Below, in pieces: positions 1 through 7,095 of a DNA stretch of 64,000 bases. This stretch comes from JAOUEA01 sp963821935. GTDB taxonomy: Bacteria; Actinomycetota; UBA4738; HRBIN12. The DNA lies in contig CAWGFM010000005.1 of assembly GCA_963821935.1 (NCBI GenBank), positions 930,001 to 994,000 of the forward strand. Reading direction: 5' to 3'. A model generated the notes under the pieces. It saw only the letters and a program-made list of their open reading frames with translations. It was not told the DNA's origin and ran no database searches. A program made the translations under genes and the position numbers. The first letter of the stretch is position 1; every line of letters starts with the position of its first letter.

Positions 1-57
1 GCCAAGGCTCGCAACATCGAGACCGGCGAACTCTGCCTTGGTCGGGCCTTGATCTGA
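1..57 (+). CDS. C-terminal end of an unidentified protein (partial)
   Basis: An open frame enters from the left edge and ends at a TGA at 55-57. It encodes about 18 residues ending in LCLGRALI. Too little is present to assign a family. It converges on the glycosyltransferase gene that ends at 150. Confidence 0.5.
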   Translation, partial: AKARNIETGELCLGRALI

Positions 58-69
58 CCCTCCCCCCCT

Positions 70-132
70 CGAACGCGTCTCCCTCATGGTCCCGGCCATC
101 CCCCGGTCGAGGACCGCGAGGGAGACCGTTCG
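70..132. terminator. Long inverted repeat between convergent genes, likely bidirectional terminator
   Basis: CGAACGCGTCTCCCTC (70-85) pairs with GAGGGAGACCGTTCG (118-132), a stem of about 15 bp with one bulged base and a loop of about 32 bases. A second short hairpin, GGCCTG/CAGGCC (140-156), overlaps the stop codon of the minus-strand gene. There is no clear T-run. The position between two convergent 3' ends supports a terminator role. Confidence 0.5.
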
Positions 133-149
133 GTGACACGGCCTGGTGA

Positions 150-1694
150 TCAGGCCGGCGTTCCCCCGGAGCCTGACGCGGCGGCGAGCAGCTGCTCGGC
201 GGTCTGTCGCCACGACCAGGTCAGCGCCACGAACCGCACCACCGCATCGCGGAGACGTTCGCGCTCGTCCGCCTCGAGCCCTAGCAGCCGGTCGAGCCCG
301 TCCGCGATCCCGTCGGCGGCGTCCGATCCCGGTTCGTACGAGAAGAGCCCGGGCCGCCCGACCTCGGTCTCGAGCGCTGCCGCGATCTCGGCCAGACCGG
401 AGTGTCGGGCCACCAGCGGCAGTGCACCGGAGGCCGCCCCCTCGGCCGCGACCATGCCGAAGGCCTCATCCATGATCGACGGCACCACCAGCACGTCTAA
501 GGCGGCAAGGGCGCCGGGCGCGAAGCGATGGTCGAGTCGCCCGGTGAACGTGACGCCCCCACCGTGCACCGCGAGCTCGCCGATCGGCACGTCGGCCGGA
601 ACCAGGCCGTGCTCCCGCAGCCAGCCGAGGGCCTGCCGGTCCTGGCTCTCGAGGGCCTGAACCAGCGCCGCGAGCCACTCGCGGTGCAGGCCGAAACCCA
701 CCACCAGGACGTGGGGCTTGGTCCGTGAGCGTCTCGTGCCCTCCAGGAGCAGCTCGGCGCCCTTCTGGGGGATCAGCTTGCCGAAGAACCCCACGAGCGG
801 ACGGTCCCCATCGGCCAACGTCCGCAGTCGGTCCGCGGCGCCGGGATCCGCGACGCGTTGGTCGTACTCGAGCGCCAGCGCGCCGAGCGCCTCAGCGTTG
901 CGGTCCGTCAACGCGAGGGCGACCGCGACGTCGAGGGATGAGGGGCGACCGGCCGCCGACGCCGGATCGAGGTCGAGCAGAGCCGCGGTCTCGAGCAGTG
1001 CGGTGCGAGGGTCCCGCGGATGGAAATCGTCGATGTCGACACCCGGCGAGATCACGTGCGTCGGCACCTGGATCCCACCGACCAGGTCGCCGCACCGACG
1101 AAGGACGTCCTCGCTCGGCCCGACGATCGCGCGTGCCGACGTGAGCGACTCCGCCGACAGCCGGCGATACCGTTCCTGTGGCCGAAGTGCGTACTCGAGG
1201 TCGCTCCCATGGACCTTGACCACGAACCGGCCCGTGTCGAACCCTCGCGCCGCGACGGGGGCCCCCGGGATCACGTGCCCCGCGATCGCCACCTCGCTGT
1301 CGTGCCAGGCGGCCGCCGCGCGCAGCGCGCCGGCATTCAACGACAGGTATCGAAGGAGCTCGGTATCGGTCAGATCGGGGAACGCAGTGACCTGGAAGCC
1401 TTCGTACTCATCCACGACGAACACGGGCAGCAACGATCCGATGTCGGGCCGCAGCAGCGTGCACCGTCCCCCATCCGGCGGGGGCACCGCGCGCGGGTTC
1501 GGCACGATCGCGGACGCTCCGTGCTCGTCGACCACCCCCCACGCGTCGATCCAGGGGTACCGGTCGGGGTGGCCTTCCTGACAGAGCAGCAACACATCAT
1601 GGCCCGTCGCGCGCAGTGCCTGGGCGGTCCGAGCCGCGCCGACGTTGGAGCCCGACCCCTCCAGCAGGTACCCGTGCCACAGCAGGACGCGCAT
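150..1694 (-). CDS. Glycosyltransferase, GT4-like (GT-B fold)
   Basis: A 514-residue protein that probably transfers a sugar from a nucleotide-sugar donor to an unknown acceptor in the cytoplasm. The N-terminus (MRVLLWHGYLLEG) is the typical first strand of a GT-B fold. The C-terminal half has a DEAFGMVAAEGA stretch near residue 420, matching the acidic E-x7-E motif that GT4 enzymes use to bind the donor. I chose the ATG at 1694 over an upstream in-frame codon at 1748, because the longer form would overlap the preceding gene and its extra residues are basic and low in complexity. It sits 16 bases after the small hypothetical gene on the same strand, so the two may be cotranscribed. The acceptor cannot be told from the sequence. 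Confidence 0.8.
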   Translation of the reverse strand: MRVLLWHGYLLEGSGSNVGAARTAQALRATGHDVLLLCQEGHPDRYPWIDAWGVVDEHGASAIVPNPRAVPPPDGGRCTLLRPDIGSLLPVFVVDEYEGFQVTAFPDLTDTELLRYLSLNAGALRAAAAWHDSEVAIAGHVIPGAPVAARGFDTGRFVVKVHGSDLEYALRPQERYRRLSAESLTSARAIVGPSEDVLRRCGDLVGGIQVPTHVISPGVDIDDFHPRDPRTALLETAALLDLDPASAAGRPSSLDVAVALALTDRNAEALGALALEYDQRVADPGAADRLRTLADGDRPLVGFFGKLIPQKGAELLLEGTRRSRTKPHVLVVGFGLHREWLAALVQALESQDRQALGWLREHGLVPADVPIGELAVHGGGVTFTGRLDHRFAPGALAALDVLVVPSIMDEAFGMVAAEGAASGALPLVARHSGLAEIAAALETEVGRPGLFSYEPGSDAADGIADGLDRLLGLEADERERLRDAVVRFVALTWSWRQTAEQLLAAASGSGGTPA

Positions 1695-1710
1695 GCCGGC
1701 CCTGCCGCGG

Positions 1711-2157
1711 CTACGGGGCCGGGACGCGTAGACGCACGCGCGCGCCACCGACCGTGCCGGTCACGACGGCGGCACGAAGGGGCCGGCGCGAGTTCCAGTG
1801 GATCCGCAGGCTCGAAGGCGGCAGCCCGGCTGCGTCGAGCGTGATCCGGGCCTGGGAAACGCCGGTGGCCAGGTTCGTGTCGAAGCTGCCGTCGACGGGC
1901 ACACCCCGGACCCAGCGGATGCCCCGCAGGCGCCAGGTCGGCGTCGCCAGCCCTGACGTCGTGAACGTGCCACCTCGAAGGCCTACGCCGTCGTAGCCGT
2001 ACATGCTGGGCCATCGGGCCATCACATCGCCCACGGTACCCGCCGCGATCACCGCAGCCTTGCGCGCAGGTCCACCATCGACCTCATCGACGGTGCGCGG
2101 GAACCGGCTCACCACGCCGATCGGAGGGTAGTCGCTGGTCTTCGGGGATCGTGGCAC
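1711..2157 (-). CDS. Hypothetical protein, beta-rich
   Basis: A 148-residue protein I do not recognise. It is rich in Val, Thr and Gly, with alternating hydrophobic residues, suggesting a beta-sandwich. No signal peptide, membrane segment or catalytic motif is evident. The GTG start at 2157 lies only 3 bases after the stop of the MerR gene. A GGAGG about 8 bases upstream lies inside the end of that gene, so the two are probably translated from one transcript together with the glycosyltransferase downstream. Confidence 0.6.
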   Translation of the reverse strand: MPRSPKTSDYPPIGVVSRFPRTVDEVDGGPARKAAVIAAGTVGDVMARWPSMYGYDGVGLRGGTFTTSGLATPTWRLRGIRWVRGVPVDGSFDTNLATGVSQARITLDAAGLPPSSLRIHWNSRRPLRAAVVTGTVGGARVRLRVPAP

Positions 2158-2160
2158 CGC

Positions 2161-2823
2161 TCAACCCTCCGCGGGCCGGTGGCTCGAGGTGCACCGCGTC
2201 GTGCCGAATCGCACCTTCGAGTGATGCTCTTCGGCGAGCCGACGCAGCGCACTCAAGACGGAGTCGAAGACCACGGTCCCCACCACCATGCTTTCGACGG
2301 TGACCTCGCGAGGTCGATCCGTCGAGGCGCGGCTCAGCTCCCACTCGGCCAACCGGTCGGCCGCCTTCGCGTACCGAGTGAACACGTCGCTGCTCACCTC
2401 CCACCCGAGACGGCGCAGCGTCAGGAGGGCCGAAGCCAGCTCATCGCGATCGGGCGCATCCGCCTCGACCTGCCAGCCTCGTTCGTCCAGGAACGCGTCG
2501 ACCTCGCGCCGGGTCTGCTCCAGTTCGGGACTGCCGGCGTTGTGCGCCCCCTTGCGCGCGAGCGCGTAGTGAGCCACTCCCAACACGTCGTGCATCGACA
2601 TCGACTCGTCGTCGATCGCGTCCAGGACCTGCCCCACGGTCGCCAGGGGCAGGTCCCCCACCTGCACCAGAGCGCGGATCAGGCGGAGGCGATGCACATG
2701 GGCGTCGCCGTACTCGGCGTGTGAGGCGGTCGCCGAACCGGGCGGCAGCAGGCCTTCGCGCAGGTAGTACTTGATCGTGGCGATCGGCAGGCCGCACGCT
2801 CGGCTCAGTTCGGACAGCTGCAC
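2161..2823 (-). CDS. MerR-family transcriptional regulator
   Basis: A 220-residue DNA-binding protein. Residues 1-70 form the MerR winged helix: LSELSRACGLPIATIKYYLREGL is a canonical helix-turn-helix plus wing start (the KYYLREGLLPPG type). The C-terminal ~140 residues are helical with no cysteine cluster, so the effector is probably an organic ligand or another protein rather than a metal. The GTG start at 2823 is set by an AAAGGAG ribosome site 5-6 bases upstream. The intergenic region to the divergent membrane-protein gene carries two copies of a 15-bp palindrome that are good candidate operators, so it likely controls itself and that neighbour. Confidence 0.85.
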   Translation of the reverse strand: MQLSELSRACGLPIATIKYYLREGLLPPGSATASHAEYGDAHVHRLRLIRALVQVGDLPLATVGQVLDAIDDESMSMHDVLGVAHYALARKGAHNAGSPELEQTRREVDAFLDERGWQVEADAPDRDELASALLTLRRLGWEVSSDVFTRYAKAADRLAEWELSRASTDRPREVTVESMVVGTVVFDSVLSALRRLAEEHHSKVRFGTTRCTSSHRPAEG

Positions 2824-2845
2824 GCGGGCTCCTTTCGCGAGGCGG

Positions 2846-2898
2846 TTGACACCCGTGCCGGATAGTAGCACTATCCCTACATGGATAGTGACACTATC
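2846..2898. promoter_or_regulatory. Divergent promoter with two MerR-type palindromes
   Basis: Two palindromes of the form GATAGT-N3-ACTATC occur at 2861-2875 and 2884-2898, centres 23 bp apart. On the plus strand TTGACA (2846-2851) and CACTAT (2869-2874), 17 bp apart, form a plausible promoter with the first palindrome across its spacer and -10. The predicted transcript would begin near 2881. Inference: operators of the adjacent MerR protein. Confidence 0.6.
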
Positions 2899-2928
2899 TT
2901 GATCCGGACGAGAGGGGCGGAACGGACC

Positions 2929-3351
2929 ATGGATCCCACGATCATCATCTCCGACGCGACCGCGTTCACCGCGGGTGTCCTGCTTCTGGCGCTGGTGACG
3001 ATCGAGTTCGGCGGGACCTACCTGCTGAAGATCGTTCGCGGGGACGCGCCCGCAACGCCGTTCCAGCTCGCGTTCGCGCGCGCCGGTCATGCCCACGCCG
3101 GGGTGCTCGTGATCCTGGCCCTCGTATGCCAGCTGTACGTCGACGCGGCCGGACTCGAGGGGATCGCCGGTTTCCTGGCGCGGGATGGGGTCGCGCTGGC
3201 CGCGATCGCGATGTCGGCCGGTTTCTTCTTCTCCTCGGCCGGTCGCGGCCGCAGCGAGCCCAACCGGTGGATCGCCCTGGTGTGGATCGGCGCTGCGTCG
3301 CTGGCCGCCGGGGTTGTGGCGCTGGGGATCGGTCTGCTCACCTCGAGGTGA
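2929..3351 (+). CDS. Small four-helix membrane protein of unknown function
   Basis: A 140-residue integral membrane protein with about four hydrophobic segments: near residues 8-30, 48-66, 76-100 and 113-136. No known family signature is visible. The start at 2929 (ATG, with an AGAGGGG stretch upstream) avoids translating through the second palindrome. An ATG at 2881 is also in frame and sits at the predicted transcript start, so a leaderless 156-residue form is possible. It is divergent from the MerR regulator and likely its target. Its 3' end overlaps the next gene, on the opposite strand, by 14 bases. Confidence 0.7.
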   Translation: MDPTIIISDATAFTAGVLLLALVTIEFGGTYLLKIVRGDAPATPFQLAFARAGHAHAGVLVILALVCQLYVDAAGLEGIAGFLARDGVALAAIAMSAGFFFSSAGRGRSEPNRWIALVWIGAASLAAGVVALGIGLLTSR

Positions 3352-4246
3352 GCGGGTCGACCCCTTCGACGAGCCAGCGATGCGGCGCTCCTTCGGTCCC
3401 AGCGTGGCACGTGAGTCGCATGGGCGCGGCCAGATCGGGGCGGATGCGGACCACGTAGACCGATCCGCCGGCCGCGCTGCCACCGGGGCTGACCCGCAAC
3501 GACACCACGACCTCATCGCTGCCCGCGACGGTCCTGAAGGGGATCACGTCATCGATGCCGTCGAGTCCGAGCAGGGACCGGACGTGATGCTCGGCCGCCT
3601 GCGCCGGCATCGGCACGGCGCAGCGGCCGCGGAATCGCTCGAGCACGATGCGCCCGTCTCGGTACGTCTCGACCACCTCCGGCCCGCGCACGGCCTCCAG
3701 ATGGCCGAAGTACAGGCCATGGGGGAACACCACCATGTTGGCGGCGAACCGGTCGCCCCCCACGTGCGTGCTCTCCCAGGTCTCGGCCGGGAACACGGCC
3801 GCCGTCGCGTTCGCGAGCGGACGGCCCCGCTCGGCGCAGCACGGATCGCGGCGACCGTGCGTGCACACGAGCACGAGAGGACCGTTGACGGTGCGGAACA
3901 CGCCGCGTTCACGAGCATCGAGGGCATCCGCCTCCTCGATCCGGTCCAGGCTGACCGTGCCCATCCATGGATCCGAAGGCCCGGCATCCAACGCGAAACA
4001 GGTGACACCAGGGCCCCGACGTCGATCGGGGCGCCGGATCAAGAGCACACGCGTCTGTGTGCGATGGCCCATCGCTTGGAGCCGCACGCCGAGACCATCG
4101 GGAAGGCGTCCGTCGAGCAGCCCCTGCCGCCCCCACGGCCCCGCATGCTCGACGAGCAACCATCGCCGGACGGTGGATGCAGAACCGGCGAGCGGCTCGT
4201 TCGCCTGTTCGCTTCGCAGCGAGCAGCGATCTGCGGGGGTGCTCAC
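3338..4246 (-). CDS. Sucrase/ferredoxin-like family protein (thioredoxin-like [2Fe-2S])
   Basis: A 302-residue protein of the sucrase/ferredoxin-like family, a thioredoxin-like fold that probably holds an iron-sulfur cluster. Diagnostic blocks are NEPLAGSA and WLLVEHAGPWG near the N-terminus, CTHGRRDPCCAERG in the middle (Cys, Cys-Cys) and WESTHVGGDRFAANMV followed by FPHGLYFG. The start is the GTG at 4244-4246, which overlaps the stop of the cupin gene in a 4-base GTGA, and it gives the usual family length. The physiological reaction of this family is poorly known. Here it is the last gene of a three-gene coupled unit with a JmjC-type oxygenase and a repeat peptide, so a redox-partner role for the oxygenase is possible (inference). 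Confidence 0.85.
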   Translation of the reverse strand: MSTPADRCSLRSEQANEPLAGSASTVRRWLLVEHAGPWGRQGLLDGRLPDGLGVRLQAMGHRTQTRVLLIRRPDRRRGPGVTCFALDAGPSDPWMGTVSLDRIEEADALDARERGVFRTVNGPLVLVCTHGRRDPCCAERGRPLANATAAVFPAETWESTHVGGDRFAANMVVFPHGLYFGHLEAVRGPEVVETYRDGRIVLERFRGRCAVPMPAQAAEHHVRSLLGLDGIDDVIPFRTVAGSDEVVVSLRVSPGGSAAGGSVYVVRIRPDLAAPMRLTCHAGTEGAPHRWLVEGVDPLTSR

Positions 4247-5442
4247 GTCGATGTCGATGCAGCTGGGCGGTGGATCGTCAGGAGCCCTTCGCGGATCAGG
4301 CGCTGGATGAGGACGACGCGGCTCGAGGCGCCGGCGATCTCGCCGGACAGGTCCCCCACCGTGAACGTCTGGGCATCCGCGACGCGACGCATAGCGGGTT
4401 CCAACCAGACCGGCATCTCCAGCCTTCGATCGCCGAGCAACACGACCAGCCGATCGGGACGGACGCTCAGCCTGCAGACCGATCCGTCGCGGTGACCGAC
4501 CCGGGTCTCGTCGCTGATCACGACAGGATCTGCGCGGTCGGTGATCGTTCCGCGCGCGAGCTGCGCCCGCTGAGACCAGAAGCGCTCCGACCGAGACCGC
4601 AGGATCGCCGCTGCGTCCGCCGACCGCAGCCGGTCGGCCATCTCCTCGAACATGCCGGCGAGCTGGTCCGCGTGAGCGCCCGGGTCGACATGCCAGCCCG
4701 GCGGCAGCGAGCCCGCAAGGTCCTCGGTGGCAGCGGAGGCCGCCGCTCCCACCACCGAACGCCACCGCGTGACGTGCACCCCCACGGTGAGATGGCCCGA
4801 CACGACCTCTTGTGCGGCCGCGGCGTGGGGGGTACCGGTGGGCATGTAGACGGCGTCACCCGGCAACACCTCCACGTCGACCGGCTGGCGGTCACCTTCC
4901 GCGGGTGCCGCGTGGATCTCCCACCGCTTGCGTCCGAACGCCTGCAGCACGAACACATCGTGCGGGTCGGCGTGCAGATCGAGTCCCTGGGCACCCGGCG
5001 GGGTGATGTACGCGTTCACCTGACATGCATGGCCGAGCTCCAGCTCGAGGTCGCGATTGAACCGCGTGACAGGCTCGGACCAACGGTGCAGACCCTGGAG
5101 CACGATCGTGGCGCCATCGTCGAACAGCGACGTGAGCGCCGCCGGGTCCACCATGCCGTGCACGTCGCGAGACCCGGTGCGGCCCGACCGTGTGTAGACC
5201 GACTCATCGATCCGGGCACCCGCCTTCACCACCCGGAAGTACGGGGTGCGCAGGGCCGTGGTCGTCAGGAACCGATCGACGTCGTCGAGGGTGAGGAGGT
5301 CGTCGAACCCGCCGGCATCGGCACCCGAACACACGGCAACCCTGTTCCCCCACGTCGAGACCACGAACGTCCGGGCGTCGCCCGTGCATCGCTGCAGCGG
5401 GCTCGGCCCGGACGCCTGGTGCTCGATCGGGGAAAGGCTCAC
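4243..5442 (-). CDS. JmjC/cupin-type Fe(II)/2-oxoglutarate oxygenase
   Basis: A 399-residue cupin of the JmjC ribosomal-oxygenase type (YcfD/NO66-like), a family that hydroxylates side chains in ribosomal proteins and other polypeptides. The block NAYITPPGAQGLDLHADPHD contains the HxD metal pair (H157, D159). VFVLQAFGRKRWEIH follows, and the distal histidine lies in PTGTPHAA (H206). The C-terminal ~170 residues resemble the winged-helix tail of these oxygenases. The GTG start at 5442 overlaps the stop of the upstream repeat-peptide gene as GTGA. Close coupling to a tiny Asp/Thr/Gly repeat peptide suggests that peptide is the substrate. The alternative, a housekeeping ribosomal oxygenase, is less likely in this context. 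Confidence 0.85.
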   Translation of the reverse strand: MSLSPIEHQASGPSPLQRCTGDARTFVVSTWGNRVAVCSGADAGGFDDLLTLDDVDRFLTTTALRTPYFRVVKAGARIDESVYTRSGRTGSRDVHGMVDPAALTSLFDDGATIVLQGLHRWSEPVTRFNRDLELELGHACQVNAYITPPGAQGLDLHADPHDVFVLQAFGRKRWEIHAAPAEGDRQPVDVEVLPGDAVYMPTGTPHAAAAQEVVSGHLTVGVHVTRWRSVVGAAASAATEDLAGSLPPGWHVDPGAHADQLAGMFEEMADRLRSADAAAILRSRSERFWSQRAQLARGTITDRADPVVISDETRVGHRDGSVCRLSVRPDRLVVLLGDRRLEMPVWLEPAMRRVADAQTFTVGDLSGEIAGASSRVVLIQRLIREGLLTIHRPAASTST

Positions 5443-5684
5443 GCCCCGGCGTCTTGGGTGTCCGTGCCGTCCGCGTCGGTGCCGTCGGCGTCCGTACCGT
5501 CGCCGTCTCCTGCGTCGCCATCGGTGCCGTCGGTGCCGTCGCCATCCGTGCCATCGGCGTCAGTGCCATCGGCGTCGGTGCCCTGGGTCTCGGTGCTGGA
5601 TCGGGCCGGCGTACCGGCAGGGCTCTCCATCACGGTCGTGATGTCCTCATCGGTGAGCTCGGTGGTGCGGTCATCGTCGGTCAT
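5439..5684 (-). CDS. Small acidic peptide with Asp-Gly-Thr repeats, candidate modified-peptide precursor
   Basis: An 81-residue peptide in two parts. Residues 1-34 form a leader-like region (TTELTDEDITTVME). Residues 35-78 are almost only G, T, D and A, as imperfect copies of GTDADG and GTDGDG. Codons for the same repeat differ (GGC/GGT, ACC/ACT/ACG, GAC/GAT), so the repeat appears to be kept at protein level rather than by DNA slippage. The ATG at 5684 has a strong site, GAGGAGGGAG, 4-5 bases upstream. The stop overlaps the oxygenase start. A TAGCAT at 5731-5736 on this strand could be the -10. It has no signal peptide. Alternative: a disordered acidic protein with no modification. Confidence 0.75.
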   Translation of the reverse strand: MTDDDRTTELTDEDITTVMESPAGTPARSSTETQGTDADGTDADGTDGDGTDGTDGDAGDGDGTDADGTDADGTDTQDAGA

Positions 5685-5868
5685 GACGCTCCCTCCTCGT
5701 CCGCGGCCGGCTCGTGTCGCCCGCGACTCGATGCTAGTGGCATCTGCGCGACGCGTGTACCCGCAGACCTCTGCCTTCACGCGTGGCCGCGGCATCAGGC
5801 GCGTCAGCCGGAATAGGTGGTGCCGCGTGCGGGTTGGCGCCCACGTCGACTGATCGGGAGGATCGGAC

Positions 5869-6549
5869 ATGCGGATCGGGGTCATCGGGACCGGGGTCGT
5901 CGGGCGGACGCTGGCGCAGGGGTTCGCGTCGACGGGTCACGACGTGGCGATCGGTACGCGCGACGTGGGCGCGCTGATGGCGAGATCTGAACCCGACACG
6001 AGGGGCAACCCTCCGTTCGCGATCTGGCACGCCGACCACTCCGATGTGCAGGTGCTGACCCTGGCAGCAGCAGCGGAGCACGGAGAGCTGGTCGTCAACG
6101 CCACGCCGGGTGAGGTCTCCCTCGCGGCGCTGACCGAAGCCGGTGCCGAGCACCTGGACGGCAAGGTGGTGCTCGACACCTCCAACCCGATCGACCACGC
6201 ATCCGGGATACCATTCACGCTGTTCGTGGCCAACACGGACTCGCTGGCCGAGCAGCTCCAGGCCGAGTTCCCCCGAGCACGGTTCGTGAAGGCGCTCAAC
6301 ACGGTCAACGCGCAGCTGATGTGCGAGCCGGTTTCGCTCGCCCATGGGGACCACACGATCATGCTCTGCGGCAACGACGATGCGGCGAAGGCTGCGGTGA
6401 CCTCGCTGCTCGAAGGCTTCGGGTGGAGCGACGTGATGGACGTGGGCGACCTCACCGGCGCCAGAGCCATGGAGTCCTATCTCACCCTGTGGATCCGCAT
6501 CGTCGGCGTGCTGGGCACGCCGGCCTTCAACGTGAAGGTGGTTCGCTAG
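5869..6549 (+). CDS. NADPH:F420 oxidoreductase-like / NAD(P)-binding protein
   Basis: A 226-residue dinucleotide-binding protein of the family that includes F420-dependent NADP oxidoreductase. The N-terminus MRIGVIGTGVVGRTLAQG is a GxGxxG Rossmann loop, followed by GHDVAIGTRD, the usual NADP-binding second strand. Middle segments NATPGEVS and LDTSNPID fit the family. F420 enzymes of the LLM class occur twice in this window, so F420 is plausibly the partner, but related members are generic reductases. An excellent GGGAGGA site precedes the ATG. It is convergent with, and overlaps by 4 bases, the VOC gene. Confidence 0.8.
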   Translation: MRIGVIGTGVVGRTLAQGFASTGHDVAIGTRDVGALMARSEPDTRGNPPFAIWHADHSDVQVLTLAAAAEHGELVVNATPGEVSLAALTEAGAEHLDGKVVLDTSNPIDHASGIPFTLFVANTDSLAEQLQAEFPRARFVKALNTVNAQLMCEPVSLAHGDHTIMLCGNDDAAKAAVTSLLEGFGWSDVMDVGDLTGARAMESYLTLWIRIVGVLGTPAFNVKVVR

Positions 6550-7067
6550 CGCTCGCTGGTTGCTCCGGCCGCGGACGAGTAGCCGCCCACCGTCTCCAGG
6601 CCGTACCGCTCGATGTCGGCGTCCAGGTCCAGCGGGCGAAGCGTGGTCTTGGCCCCGACCGTCTCCTCGTCCAGGAAGCGTTCCGGCACCAGCCAGCACA
6701 CCTCGAACTCGAGCCCGTCGGGATCCTTCGCGTAGAGCGCCTTGGTGGTGCTGTGGTCGGTGGCACCCACCAGCGCGCCGGCGTTGGCCAGCTTGACCGC
6801 GATCTCCTGCAGGTCACCCAGTGTCTGGACCTCCCAGGCGATGTGGTAGAGCCCCACGGTGCTGCGTCCAGCCGTGGAATCACCGGCTTCGGCACCGATC
6901 GAGAACAGCGCCAGGTCGTGGTCGTTCGTGGAATCCGGCGCCTGGAGGAACGTGGCTCCCGGCATCTCACCCACCGCTCGGAACCCCAGGACGTCCCGGT
7001 AGAACGCGAACGTGCGCTCGGCGTCGCGCACATATAGCACCGCGTGATTCATCCGCTTGATGGCCAT
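6546..7067 (-). CDS. VOC-family protein (glyoxalase/extradiol-dioxygenase fold)
   Basis: A 173-residue vicinal-oxygen-chelate protein with two beta-alpha-beta-beta-beta modules. Likely metal ligands are the His in MNHAVLYV near the start of module one, the His in LYHIAWEV at the start of module two and the Glu in DGLEFEVCW. The pattern resembles catechol 2,3-dioxygenase-like or glyoxalase-like members. The substrate is unknown. It ends 4 bases inside the convergent reductase gene. Confidence 0.8.
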   Translation of the reverse strand: MAIKRMNHAVLYVRDAERTFAFYRDVLGFRAVGEMPGATFLQAPDSTNDHDLALFSIGAEAGDSTAGRSTVGLYHIAWEVQTLGDLQEIAVKLANAGALVGATDHSTTKALYAKDPDGLEFEVCWLVPERFLDEETVGAKTTLRPLDLDADIERYGLETVGGYSSAAGATSER

Positions 7068-7095
7068 GCGGGTGGAACACGCTCGCGGCGCTCGG

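Noticed and set aside
2824..3516. N-terminal extension of the merR frame over the divergent membrane protein
   Set aside because: The GTG at 2823 has an ideal ribosome site, and the extension is a shadow of the plus-strand gene.
5439..5684. Graspetide (omega-ester peptide) interpretation of the Thr/Asp repeats
   Set aside because: Graspetide loci need an ATP-grasp ligase; none is adjacent. The only ATP-grasp gene in the window is ddl, 57 kb away.
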